29,934 bases of DNA from JBASRP01 sp044866075 (GTDB lineage Bacteria > Actinomycetota > AC-67): NCBI GenBank assembly GCA_044866075.1, contig JBIOTQ010000063.1, positions 1 through 29,934 of the forward strand, written 5' to 3'. Below, one piece after another: positions 8,273 to 15,809 of the stretch (position 1 is its first letter; each line of letters starts with the position of its first letter). Under the pieces are notes generated by a model that was given only the letters and a program-made list of their open reading frames with translations, did not search any database and was not told the DNA's origin. The translations under genes and the position numbers were made by a program.

Positions 8273-8295
8273 CCCGCAAGGCCTGCGGGACGATA
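8273..8295 (-). promoter_or_regulatory. Promoter and inverted repeat before the phosphotransferase gene
   Basis: On the minus strand TATCGT (8295-8290) is a possible -10, with TTGCTC (8319-8314) 18 bases upstream as -35. Overlapping the expected start site is CCCGCA-AGGCC-TGCGGG (8273-8289), a perfect 6-base inverted repeat that could be an operator or leader hairpin. Confidence 0.4.
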
Positions 8296-8341
8296 GCGAC
8301 CCGCGCCCAAACGGAGCAACGCGAAGGTGGGTCCACATTTT

Positions 8342-8372
8342 TCGACCAACTGGTTGATAGACACGTTAGGAT
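8342..8372 (+). promoter_or_regulatory. Promoter and operator-like inverted repeat of the SCP2 operon
   Basis: TCGACCA-AC-TGGTTGA (8342-8357) is a 7-base inverted repeat with six of seven pairs matching, of the size bound by TetR-family repressors. TAGGAT at 8367-8372 is the likely -10, nine bases before the ATG at 8382; no ribosome site is present. Confidence 0.5.
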
Positions 8373-8381
8373 TCGTCCGGC

Positions 8382-8753
8382 ATGTCCGGCACGGATTTGG
8401 GGGAAATCCGGCGGGCGCTGCGCGATGCGCCCGACGTGTGGCCTGCCCACATCTTCGCCGGGATGCCGTACGTCTTCCGCCCCGAACGCGCCGGTGACGT
8501 CCGCGCCACCTATCAGTTCGAGATCGGCGGCGAGCATGGCGGCGCATGGACGGTGCGCATCGCCGACGGCCGGTGCGAGGTGACCGAAGGCTCGACCGAC
8601 CGGTACGACGCTTTCATCGGGTGCGACGCGCACACGTTCCTCGATCTGGTCTTCGCGACGATCCGTCCGGGTGAGGCGTTCGTCGACGGCAAGCTCCGCG
8701 TCGCCGGCGACCTGGCCCTCGCGATGCGCTTCTCGAAGGTGATGGGCGGATGA
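8382..8753 (+). CDS. SCP2 sterol-binding domain protein
   Basis: A 123-residue protein that is essentially one SCP2 (sterol carrier protein 2) domain: an N-terminal helix, a five-stranded sheet (ATYQFEIGGEHGGAWTVRIADGRCEV), and the typical VDGKLRVAGDLALAMRFSKVM end that closes the lipid tunnel. The family binds fatty acyl-CoA, sterols or other lipids and delivers them to enzymes. Soluble. It is the first gene of a three-gene operon: its stop overlaps the acyl-CoA ligase start as ATGA (8750-8753), so lipid binding and acyl activation are probably coupled. Confidence 0.9.
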   Translation: MSGTDLGEIRRALRDAPDVWPAHIFAGMPYVFRPERAGDVRATYQFEIGGEHGGAWTVRIADGRCEVTEGSTDRYDAFIGCDAHTFLDLVFATIRPGEAFVDGKLRVAGDLALAMRFSKVMGG

Positions 8754-10138
8754 ACGGCGCGTGGGAGATCATGTCCGCGCGGCTCGGTGCCGTTTCCGTC
8801 GCCGCGCCGGGCGGTGAGCTCATCGGCGATGCCCTCACGCGGCACGTCGACGCGATGACGACCCAGCTGCGCGACGCCGGCGTCGAGCCGGGCCACGCCG
8901 TCGCGATCGTCCTCCCACAAGACGTCGACCTCCCCGCGGCGATGCTGGCCGTGTGGGCCGCTGGCGGGGTCCCGCTCCCCCTCGATGCGCGGCTTCCCCG
9001 CGCGGAGATCTCGTCGGCCCTTGCGAAGGCCGGCGCCGCGTTCGCGATCGCGCTGAGCGACCCCGACGTCGCGTGGCTGCATCCGAAGGACGGCGCGCAC
9101 GGTCGCGCGAACGGGCCGAAACGACCGGATGACGAGGCGCTACTCCTCGGCACCAGCGGCACCGCGGGGCGTCCGAAGATCGCGTCTCTCTCGGTCGACG
9201 CGGTGAAGGCAATCCGCGACCGGTTCCCGCTCGGACCGGACCAGACCTACCTCGCCGCTCTTCCGCTCGCCCATGCGTTTGGGTTGTTCGTCGGCCTCCT
9301 CGCTCCCCTGGCGCTCGGCGCCCGCATCGTGGTCACGGACTGGTCCGACCCGGCGTCGACGATCGCGTTCGCCTCGCGGCACGGCGCGAGCGTGATGCCC
9401 GCCGTTCCGCGCATGGTCACGCAGCTCCTCGGCACCGACCTGCGCGACCTCGGCACGATCCGCGCGATGGTTGTCGGCGGCGCGCCGGCCCGGACCGAAG
9501 ATCTGCTCGAGCTCCAGGCGCGCTTCGGCATCCTCGTCGGCTACGGCTACGGGATGACCGAGACTGCCGCGGTCACGACGCTCAACCTCCACATCGCCGA
9601 GAAGCCCGGCAGCGTCGGCCGTCCGTTCCGGGGCGTCGAGATCCGAGTCGCCGCCCCCGACGGCACGCCGATGGACGCAGGCGAGACCGGCGAGGTGTGG
9701 CTGCGCGACACCGCGGTGTCCTCCGGCTACGTCGGCGAAGGCTCCGTCGCCGCGTCCGACGGGTGGCTGCGCACCGGCGACCTCGGGTACCTCGACGACG
9801 AGTCGTACCTGACGATCATCGGACGCGAGAAGGACATCATCATCACATCGGGCTACAACGTCGTCCCCTCCGAGGTCGAGGCAGTCCTCGAGGACTTCCC
9901 CGGTATCGCGGAAGCCGCCGTCTTCGCGCGCGCGCATCCGGAGCTCGGGGAGGAGGTTGTCGCGCTCGTCGTCCCGAGCAACGGCGCCGGCGTGGACCTC
10001 GACGCGCTCCGCGCGTACGCGCGCGAGCACCTCGCGCATTACAAGGTTCCGCGCACCATCGCGATCGGGCGCCGCGAACTCCCGCGCACCAGCGTCGGCA
10101 AGGTTGTCCGCTGGCGCCTCGCCCAAGAGGTGGGCTGA
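8750..10138 (+). CDS. AMP-forming acyl-CoA synthetase / acyl-acid ligase
   Basis: A 462-residue adenylate-forming (ANL) enzyme that activates a carboxylic acid with ATP and transfers it to CoA or a carrier. Visible signatures are the phosphate loop LLLGTSGTAGRPK (131-143), GYGYGMTETA, the hinge region TGDLGYLDDESYLTIIGRE followed by KDIIITSGYN, and the catalytic lysine K451 in LPRTSVGK near the C-terminus. It is somewhat shorter than typical 500-550-residue members, mainly in the N-terminal region, but complete. Operon position between SCP2 and PlsC suggests a fatty-acid substrate for membrane or storage lipid synthesis. Chain-length specificity cannot be read. Confidence 0.93.
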   Translation: MNGAWEIMSARLGAVSVAAPGGELIGDALTRHVDAMTTQLRDAGVEPGHAVAIVLPQDVDLPAAMLAVWAAGGVPLPLDARLPRAEISSALAKAGAAFAIALSDPDVAWLHPKDGAHGRANGPKRPDDEALLLGTSGTAGRPKIASLSVDAVKAIRDRFPLGPDQTYLAALPLAHAFGLFVGLLAPLALGARIVVTDWSDPASTIAFASRHGASVMPAVPRMVTQLLGTDLRDLGTIRAMVVGGAPARTEDLLELQARFGILVGYGYGMTETAAVTTLNLHIAEKPGSVGRPFRGVEIRVAAPDGTPMDAGETGEVWLRDTAVSSGYVGEGSVAASDGWLRTGDLGYLDDESYLTIIGREKDIIITSGYNVVPSEVEAVLEDFPGIAEAAVFARAHPELGEEVVALVVPSNGAGVDLDALRAYAREHLAHYKVPRTIAIGRRELPRTSVGKVVRWRLAQEVG

Positions 10139-10141
10139 GCG

Positions 10142-10972
10142 ATGTTCGGCGACATGCCCAAGAACGGGAAGAAGGAGTCGCCGTACAGCGGGTGGCGGAT
10201 CTCGTTCAACCGTTTCGTGTGGCGCGCATTCATCTTCGCCATCGGCGCCTTCGTGGTGTTCGTCGAGCGCGTGCTTCCCGACCGCGGCTACGGCGGTCGG
10301 ATCGCGTCACGATCGGCCAAGATCATGAACAGGCTCGTCGGCGCGAAAGTCCGCGTCCGAGGACTCGAGAAGCTCGACCGGAAGAGCGCGTACGTCTTCG
10401 TCCCCAATCATCGCAGTCACTTCGACATCGCCGTGCTCATCGCGGCGCTTCCCGGAGCCCGCTTCGCCGGGAAGAAAGAGCTCTTCTCCGACCCCGGCCT
10501 CGGCCCACCGCTCCGCGCGCTCGGGATGATCCCCATCGATCGCGACGATCCCTCAGCGGCCCGGCGCGCGCTCGACGAGGCGGCGTCGCGCGTGGGCAGC
10601 AAAGTCTCGGTCGTCATCTTCCCCGAGGGAACGCGCGCGCCGGCCGGCGAGATGCTGCCATTCAAAGGCGGCGCGTTCGTCTTCGCGATCCAGGCCCAAG
10701 TGCCGGTCGTCCCCGTCGCGCTGCACAACACGGCCAACGTGATGCCCGCGCATGGCTACTTGTCGATCCTCGGCGGCCCCGTCGCCGTCGAGATCCTCGA
10801 CCCGATCCCGACGGCGGGCATGACCCTCGTGGATCGCACCCACATCAAGGAACAAGCGCGCAAGACCTTGATCGAAGCGCTCCGCCCGAGCGACGGAGGA
10901 GTCGCCGACAGGAAAGACCTCGGCTCGTTCCGCGGCCGCGCGCTCGGCGTCCGCACGCGTCTCGCGCCGTAA
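10142..10972 (+). CDS. 1-acylglycerol-3-phosphate O-acyltransferase (PlsC family)
   Basis: A 276-residue lysophospholipid acyltransferase. The HX4D motif is N89-H90-RSHF-D95 and the acceptor-binding motif is FPEGTR (159-164). A hydrophobic N-terminal segment (about 26-43) would attach it to the membrane. The family transfers an acyl group to lysophosphatidic acid or another lysolipid. The start lies three bases after the acyl-CoA ligase stop, so ligase and acyltransferase are almost certainly co-transcribed. It could equally use glycolipid acceptors; the general reaction is secure. Confidence 0.92.
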   Translation: MFGDMPKNGKKESPYSGWRISFNRFVWRAFIFAIGAFVVFVERVLPDRGYGGRIASRSAKIMNRLVGAKVRVRGLEKLDRKSAYVFVPNHRSHFDIAVLIAALPGARFAGKKELFSDPGLGPPLRALGMIPIDRDDPSAARRALDEAASRVGSKVSVVIFPEGTRAPAGEMLPFKGGAFVFAIQAQVPVVPVALHNTANVMPAHGYLSILGGPVAVEILDPIPTAGMTLVDRTHIKEQARKTLIEALRPSDGGVADRKDLGSFRGRALGVRTRLAP

Positions 10973-10980
10973 CGAAGCGC

Positions 10981-11015
10981 TTGCTTGGAATACCAAGCAG
11001 CGCTACCCTGAACGC
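10981..11015 (+). promoter_or_regulatory. Promoter and palindromic operator of the XRE regulator gene
   Basis: TTGCTT (10981-10986) and TACCCT (11004-11009) are 17 bases apart. ATG 11016 comes six bases after the -10 box, so the mRNA is probably leaderless. TGCTTGG-AATA-CCAAGCA (10982-10999) is a perfect inverted repeat covering the -35 and spacer, so bound protein would block polymerase. The same half-site recurs before the next gene, implying autoregulation. Confidence 0.65.
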
Positions 11016-11432
11016 ATGACCCCCGCAGAGGATCGTTGGAAAGCCGTCGGCGAGTTCATCCGCTCGCAGCGGCGCGTCGCCGACATGTCGCTGCGCCAGC
11101 TGTCCAACCTCGCCAAGGTTTCCAATCCGTACCTCAGCCAGATCGAGCGGGGCATCTACAAACCATCGGCCGAGGTCCTCAAGGCGATCGCCGACGCGCT
11201 CCAGATCCGCAGCGAGACACTGTTCGCCCGCGCCGGCTTCATCGACGAAGCCTCCGAGCGAGGCCCGAGCGACGTCGAACGCGCCGTCCGCAGCGACCCT
11301 CGCCTCTCGACCGAGCAGAAACGATCGATCATCAGCATCTACCGCAGCTTCACCGGCGAGGCAGAGACCCCCGACAAGCCGGTCGCTAAGTCTCCCAAGC
11401 AAGGGAAAACCAAGCCCAAGCAGGAGACTTGA
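11016..11432 (+). CDS. XRE-family helix-turn-helix regulator (MLDSR/Rv0474-like)
   Basis: A 138-residue DNA-binding protein. The XRE domain spans about residues 8-67, with the helix-turn-helix MSLRQLSNLAKVSNPYLSQIE and the downstream YKPSAEVLKAIADAL helices. The tail is Lys/Pro/Gln-rich (KSPKQGKTKPKQET). In mycobacteria and Rhodococcus a regulator of this kind lies immediately before hbhA or the lipid-droplet protein gene mlds, and the Rhodococcus one (MLDSR) controls it; the same order is seen here. Matching inverted repeats sit in its own promoter and in the promoter of the next gene. The -35 of that next promoter overlaps the stop codon of this gene. Confidence 0.9.
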   Translation: MTPAEDRWKAVGEFIRSQRRVADMSLRQLSNLAKVSNPYLSQIERGIYKPSAEVLKAIADALQIRSETLFARAGFIDEASERGPSDVERAVRSDPRLSTEQKRSIISIYRSFTGEAETPDKPVAKSPKQGKTKPKQET

Positions 11433-11458
11433 CAGCCCAAGCGGTTGCTTGGTAGACC
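11395..11458 (+). promoter_or_regulatory. CCAAGC operator cluster and promoter of the phasin-like gene
   Basis: The core is CCAAGC-GGTT-GCTTGG (11437-11452), between TTGACA (11429-11434) and a weak TAGACC (11453-11458) 18 bases later. Three more CCAAGC hexamers lie just upstream inside the regulator's 3' end, at 11395-11400, 11410-11415 and 11416-11421. The half-site is that of the operator at 10982-10999, but the arms face the other way. Confidence 0.6.
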
Positions 11459-11506
11459 TAGCACCAGACAAGCCCCACTGGGGGGCAGGGTGCCAAGGAG
11501 GATCAC

Positions 11507-11839
11507 ATGGCCCGCAGCTACCTGAAGATGGTCGACGAGGCCGGCGACCAAGCCCTTTCGGTCCTGAGCAAGGCCCAGGAGACCGTCGTCAAGACCGTCT
11601 CGCAGGCGAGCGACTACGTCGCCGACGTCCTGCCCGACCTGCCCAAGAACCCTCTCGCCGAGTCGATCCCGACGCCGCGCGAGACCGCCACGACCGGTTT
11701 CGGTCTGGCGGAGAAGTTCCTCGGCCACGCGAAGGATTACACGCTCGACCTCCTCAAGGCCCTCGAGCCCGTGACCGGCAAGGTCTTCTGGAACGCTCGC
11801 AAGACCAAGAAGGCCGCTGCGAGCACCAAGGCCGCGTAA
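11507..11839 (+). CDS. Small amphipathic phasin/HbhA/MLDS-like lipid-inclusion protein
   Basis: A 110-residue protein predicted to be mostly amphipathic helix (SYLKMVDEAGDQALSVLSKA and following, then GLAEKFLGHAKDYTLDLLKA), with a short Lys/Ala-rich tail (KTKKAAASTKAA). There is no signal peptide and no membrane segment. This layout matches phasins and the HbhA/MLDS group that coats lipid or polyester inclusions; the basic Lys/Ala tail is a short form of that in HbhA. Sequence identity alone is too weak to be decisive, so the call rests on architecture plus the adjoining XRE gene. A strong AAGGAGG site precedes the ATG, and a strong terminator follows, so it is probably made in quantity as a single-gene transcript. 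Confidence 0.7.
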   Translation: MARSYLKMVDEAGDQALSVLSKAQETVVKTVSQASDYVADVLPDLPKNPLAESIPTPRETATTGFGLAEKFLGHAKDYTLDLLKALEPVTGKVFWNARKTKKAAASTKAA

Positions 11840-11870
11840 CACCGCTCCACCCGCACCGATACCCGGCGCG

Positions 11871-11905
11871 AAACCCCGAGCCACCGGCTCGGGGTTTCGT
11901 CTTGC
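11871..11905 (+). terminator. Rho-independent terminator after the phasin-like gene
   Basis: AAACCCCGAGCC (11871-11882), loop ACC, then GGCTCGGGGTTT (11886-11897): a perfect 12-base-pair stem followed by the T-rich CGTCTT. The A-run/T-run edges make it potentially bidirectional. It lies 31 bases after the phasin-like stop codon. Confidence 0.88.
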
Positions 11906-11950
11906 TTTGTTCGGGCTCCGGCTGCAAGGCTTAGTGATCGGGAGGGTGAG

Positions 11951-12832
11951 ATGGCCAAGCTCGCAGGGTGGCGCAAGATCGCCGGCGCGATGTGGGGCCC
12001 GCCGGACGATCCTCAGATCTACGGCGCGATGGAGTTCGACGCGACGCCGATGCAGGAGCTGATCGAGCGAGGCCGCGCCGTGGGGCATCGCATCACGGTG
12101 ACGCATCTCGTCGGGCGATCCATCGCGCTCGCCCTCGCCGCCGTGCCGGACTTCAACGTCCGCATCCACGGTGGAAAGATGATCCCGCGCGAAACCGTCG
12201 ACGTCTTCTACATCACGGCCGTCGAGGGAGGCCGGTCTCTATCCGGAGTGAAGGTCGAGAATGCCGACAAGAAGTCGGTCTTCGAGATCGCGACCGAGCT
12301 CACCGCACGCGCCACGAAGATGAAGGCCGGCGACGACCCCGAGTTCGCAAAGACGAAGAAGACGATGGAGGCGCTGCCCCCACGAGCCCTTCGCGGCGCG
12401 ATGCGTTTCAGCGCATGGGTTGCCGGAGACCGGAACCGCTCGATCAAGAGCCTAGGCGTGAAGGCCAACCCGTTCGGGAGCGCGATGGTGACGAGCGTCG
12501 GGATGTTCGGCCTGCCGCAAGGTTTCGCGCCGCTCGCACGCTTCTACCGGATGCCGCTGCTGGTTCTCGTCGGAGAGATCAGCGACAAGCCCGTGGCCGT
12601 CGCCGGCAAGGTGAAAGTGAAGCCGATGCTCCCGCTGACGGCGACGATCGATCACCGCTACGCGGACGGTTGGCACATCTCGCAGCTGCTGAAGCCGTTC
12701 AAGGCGTATTTCGCCGATCCGGCGGCCTTCGAGCCCGACCCTGCGACCGTCGCCGCTCCACAGCAACCGGCTCCGGTCCCTCCCACGGACAAGGAACCGG
12801 AGCCGGCCGCCGAGCCGGCGATACGTAGCTAG
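11951..12832 (+). CDS. Stand-alone 2-oxoacid dehydrogenase E2-type acyltransferase catalytic domain
   Basis: A 293-residue protein that is one chloramphenicol-acetyltransferase-like E2 catalytic domain. The active site is H235-RYA-D239-G240 (HxxxDG), with the FGSAMVTSVGMFG structural motif before it (175-187). It lacks the lipoyl and peripheral-subunit-binding domains of true PDH/BCKDH E2 subunits, and no E1 or E3 gene is near, so it probably moves acyl groups between CoA and another acceptor rather than serving a dehydrogenase complex (inference). The C-terminus is a Pro/Glu/Ala-rich tail (about 250-293). GGGAGGG precedes the ATG. Its TAG stop shares CTAG with the convergent MMPL gene. Confidence 0.85.
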   Translation: MAKLAGWRKIAGAMWGPPDDPQIYGAMEFDATPMQELIERGRAVGHRITVTHLVGRSIALALAAVPDFNVRIHGGKMIPRETVDVFYITAVEGGRSLSGVKVENADKKSVFEIATELTARATKMKAGDDPEFAKTKKTMEALPPRALRGAMRFSAWVAGDRNRSIKSLGVKANPFGSAMVTSVGMFGLPQGFAPLARFYRMPLLVLVGEISDKPVAVAGKVKVKPMLPLTATIDHRYADGWHISQLLKPFKAYFADPAAFEPDPATVAAPQQPAPVPPTDKEPEPAAEPAIRS

Positions 12833-15135
12833 ACCGTCGCCGGCTCCTCCTCCGGCGCGTACAGCGGAACCTCTTCGTCGATCGACACCTTCGGCAGGAT
12901 CCGGTCGAGCCATTTCGGGATCCACCAGTTCCAGTCGCCCATCAGGCGCATCGTCGCCGGCACCATCACGACACGGATGATCGTGGCGTCGAGGAACACC
13001 GCGCACGCCAGGCCGAAGCCCATCGCTTTGATCGGAACGAGCGAGGCGAACGCGAACGCGCCGAAGACGGTGACCATGATGAGCGCGGCCGACGTGATGA
13101 TCCGCGCCGTGTGCTCAAGGCCCCAGCCGACCGCTTCGGTGTTGTCGTGGGTCTTCAGGTATTCCTCGCGGATGCGGGCGAGCATGAAGACCTCGTAGTC
13201 CATCGACAGACCGAAGAGGATGCAGAACAGGAACAGCGGCAGGAACGCGTCGATGATCCCGTCGGACTTGAACCCGAGCAGACCTTCGCCGTGGCCGTGT
13301 TGGAAGACGAACACGAGCACGCCGTAGGTGGCCAGCACCGACGCCGTGTTCATCAAGATGGCCTTCAGCGGTAGCAGGATGCTGCGGAAGAACAGCAGGA
13401 GCACGAGGAAAGACAGCAGCATCACCAGGCCGACGACGCGGACGAGCTTGTTCGACATCTCGTTCAGGATGTCGGTGTTGAGGCCCGGCTGCCCGCCGAC
13501 GAGGATCTGCCCGCCCGCCGGCGTCAGCGCCGGGAGGTCGCGGCGCAGCTGTTCGATCACCTGGTCGGCCTGATCGGACTGCGGTCCGTGTTCCGTGACC
13601 GCCTCGATGATCGTCTTCCGCCCATCGGCGGACACCAGACGACCCACGAACGGACGCACCTGGGGCGAGTTCGCGATCGCTCGCGCGTTCTCGACCGGCA
13701 CGCCGGGCCGCAGCGTCGCGATCGAGTTCACGGCCAGGATCTCCGGATACGTCTTCAGCTTCTGCGCCACTTGATAGACGTCGGCGAAGCCGCCGCCGAG
13801 GACGCCCTTGGGCGTCTCGACGAGGATCCCCGCCGGCGCACCGACCCCGGCCCCGAAGCTGTCCGAGATGATCTCGATGGCGACGCGCGGTTTCGCGTCC
13901 TCGGGGAGGATGCCCGGCCCCGACGAGCCCATCTTCAGCCCGAACACAGGGGCGGCCAGCAGTCCGACGATGACCAGGGAGATGCCGAGGAAGGCCCACG
14001 GGCGGCGCATCACGATCATCGCCCACCGGTGCCAGACGGCACCCTCGGTCGAGCGCTTGCGCTTGATCGCCCACTTGTTCACCCGCTTGCCGAGCATCCC
14101 GAGGATCGCCGGCAGTAACGTCAGCGCCGCCGCGCCGGCCAACCCGACGGCGATCATCGCGGCGAAGCCCATCGACTTGAACGCCGCGACGTTGACGAGC
14201 TGGGTCCCGGCGAGCGCGACGACGACGGTCAGTGCGGAGACGAAAACGGCCTTGCCCGAGGATGCCATCGCCTCGCCGACCGACTGCGACACGGCACGGT
14301 CGGAGCGCAGCTGCTCGCGGAACCGGGTGAGGATGAACAGCGAGTAGTCGATACCGACGCCGATCCCCACCATCGACGCGGTGTTCTGCGCGAACGAGCT
14401 GACGGTCGTCTGCGCGGCGATCACGGAGATGAGACCGAACGAGATCGCCAGCGAGACCAGCGCCAGCCCGAGTGGGACGCCGGCCGCCACGATCGAGCCG
14501 AACGCGATCACGAGGATGATGAGCGTGATCGGCAACGCGATCTTCTCCGCGCGCTCGAGATCGTGGATCGTCGTGTCGCTGAACGCCTTGTAGAACGGCG
14601 CGTCGCCTGAGAGGAAGACCTCGACGCCTGTTCCTCTCGCGGCGTCGATCACCGCCTTCTCCACGTCGGGGCTGTGCTTGAGCGCGTCGCTCTGGTTGTC
14701 CGTGAGACCGGCGATCGCGATCATCACGTGCTTGTCCGGCGAGATGAAACGTTCGGGCGCGCTGTAGGGATCGGCCATCGGTCCGATGCCCGGCGCTTTC
14801 TCGAACGCCGTCTTGATCTTCCGCCACGCCGCGCGGAACTGCGGGTCGGTGGCGAGGAAGGTCTTGGACCGCATGACGAGCAGGTCGCTGAACTCCGCTC
14901 GCCCTTTGAACTCCTTCTTCTCGATCTGAGCGAAGTTGAACGACTGAGACCCCGGGACCTCGAAACCGCCCTGAGACAAGCGATCGTTCAGCTTCTGGAG
15001 CGGGATCGACGCGGCGAAGAAGATCGCCAGCCACGCGATGAGAACCCAGATCCGGCGTCGATAGGCGAAAGCGCCCAGCCGGTAGAAGCGCGACCGCGTC
15101 ACCGATCGGGCGACGTCTCCGATCTGCGAAGCCAT
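12829..15135 (-). CDS. MMPL-family (RND superfamily) lipid transporter
   Basis: A 768-residue inner-membrane protein with two homologous halves, each one helix, a large periplasmic-type domain and a bundle of five helices (about 30-47, 200-400; then about 380-400 and 565-745). The proton-relay Asp-Tyr pairs are present in both halves: D263-Y264 in GIDYSLFILTRFRE and D646-Y647 in SMDYEVFMLARIRE. MMPL proteins export lipids, glycolipids or siderophores using the proton gradient. AAGGGGGAGAC directly precedes the ATG. It follows the TetR gene by 13 bases on the same strand, forming a tetR-mmpL operon, and ends tail-to-tail with the E2-type gene. The cargo is unknown. Confidence 0.93.
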   Translation of the reverse strand: MASQIGDVARSVTRSRFYRLGAFAYRRRIWVLIAWLAIFFAASIPLQKLNDRLSQGGFEVPGSQSFNFAQIEKKEFKGRAEFSDLLVMRSKTFLATDPQFRAAWRKIKTAFEKAPGIGPMADPYSAPERFISPDKHVMIAIAGLTDNQSDALKHSPDVEKAVIDAARGTGVEVFLSGDAPFYKAFSDTTIHDLERAEKIALPITLIILVIAFGSIVAAGVPLGLALVSLAISFGLISVIAAQTTVSSFAQNTASMVGIGVGIDYSLFILTRFREQLRSDRAVSQSVGEAMASSGKAVFVSALTVVVALAGTQLVNVAAFKSMGFAAMIAVGLAGAAALTLLPAILGMLGKRVNKWAIKRKRSTEGAVWHRWAMIVMRRPWAFLGISLVIVGLLAAPVFGLKMGSSGPGILPEDAKPRVAIEIISDSFGAGVGAPAGILVETPKGVLGGGFADVYQVAQKLKTYPEILAVNSIATLRPGVPVENARAIANSPQVRPFVGRLVSADGRKTIIEAVTEHGPQSDQADQVIEQLRRDLPALTPAGGQILVGGQPGLNTDILNEMSNKLVRVVGLVMLLSFLVLLLFFRSILLPLKAILMNTASVLATYGVLVFVFQHGHGEGLLGFKSDGIIDAFLPLFLFCILFGLSMDYEVFMLARIREEYLKTHDNTEAVGWGLEHTARIITSAALIMVTVFGAFAFASLVPIKAMGFGLACAVFLDATIIRVVMVPATMRLMGDWNWWIPKWLDRILPKVSIDEEVPLYAPEEEPATV

Positions 15136-15148
15136 GTCTCCCCCTTGT

Positions 15149-15772
15149 CTAGTCTCTCGTGCGCAGGGCCGCGAGCGTCAGGATCCGCAGCCCCTCTATA
15201 CGACGGCGGAAGTCGCTAAGACGTGACAACTCATCCGAGATCTGTTCTATGCCGATGAAGGCCGCCACGATGGTCTCCGCCATCTGGCGGGCATCGAGAT
15301 CGGGCCTCGCGTCTCCCTGCTGTTGCGCGAGCGCGATCAGGTGCTCGGTGACCTCGAACCACTTGTCGAGGTGGTCGCTCATGAGCGGCAGGAGGCGTTC
15401 CTCGGAAGAAAGCTCGAAGCACAGGCGCCCGACGACGCGCGCGGAGGCATCGGTCTCGCAGAGGTCGCAGCCGACGTCGAGCATGGCTTCGAGCTGGTCG
15501 ATCGCGCGCCTATGGTCCGACATCGCCTCCGCCATCCGGCCCAACCACATCTCCTGCTTGTCCTGGAAGACCGCGAGCGCCAGCGCCTCCTTCGAGGGAA
15601 AGTGGAAGTAGAAAGCGCCCTTCGTCAGTCCGCTCGCACGAACGATGTCGTTGAGAGAGATCCCTCTGTAGCCGTGCTCGGCGAACGCCGCGGCCGCGAC
15701 GTCGATTATGTGCCGCCGCGTGGCCTCGCCGCGGTCGGTCGCGGGGCTGAGGGATGCCGTTCTCGTCGCCAC
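15149..15772 (-). CDS. TetR-family repressor, ArpA/ScbR-like
   Basis: A 207-residue regulator. The helix-turn-helix is at about 39-58 (ISLNDIVRASGLTKGAFYFHF, then PSKEALA), and the C-terminal ligand domain ends with FIGIEQISDELSRLSDFRRRIEG. The TKGAFYFHFPSKEALA block and this terminal helix resemble gamma-butyrolactone receptors (ArpA, ScbR) more than generic TetR proteins, and the operator just upstream agrees. The gene probably represses itself and the MMPL transporter gene 13 bases downstream. Whether the ligand is a butyrolactone or a lipid cannot be told; no synthase gene is seen in the window. Confidence 0.88.
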   Translation of the reverse strand: MATRTASLSPATDRGEATRRHIIDVAAAAFAEHGYRGISLNDIVRASGLTKGAFYFHFPSKEALALAVFQDKQEMWLGRMAEAMSDHRRAIDQLEAMLDVGCDLCETDASARVVGRLCFELSSEERLLPLMSDHLDKWFEVTEHLIALAQQQGDARPDLDARQMAETIVAAFIGIEQISDELSRLSDFRRRIEGLRILTLAALRTRD

Positions 15773-15782
15773 GGGCCGATTC

Positions 15783-15809
15783 TCATACCGACCGGTCGGT
15801 TTGTCAACG
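15783..15809 (-). promoter_or_regulatory. ArpA-type operator overlapping the tetR-mmpL promoter
   Basis: The perfect palindrome ACCGACCGGTCGGT (15787-15800) extends to two 11-base halves. The right half GGTCGGTTTGT fits the ArpA half-site GG(T/C)CGGT(A/T)(T/C)G(T/G) fully; the left half, read in reverse, is GGTCGGTATGA with only the last base off. On the minus strand TTGACA lies at 15807-15802 and a weak GAGAAT follows at 17 bases, so the repressor would cover the promoter spacer. Confidence 0.7.

Noticed and set aside
9697..11019. 440-codon Arg-rich plus-strand frame
   Set aside because: Out of frame with the acyl-CoA ligase and PlsC genes, which are well supported; pure shadow.
11955..11960. 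CCAAGC at the start of the E2-type gene as another regulator site
   Set aside because: A single half-site inside codons 2-3 without a partner arm; likely chance.
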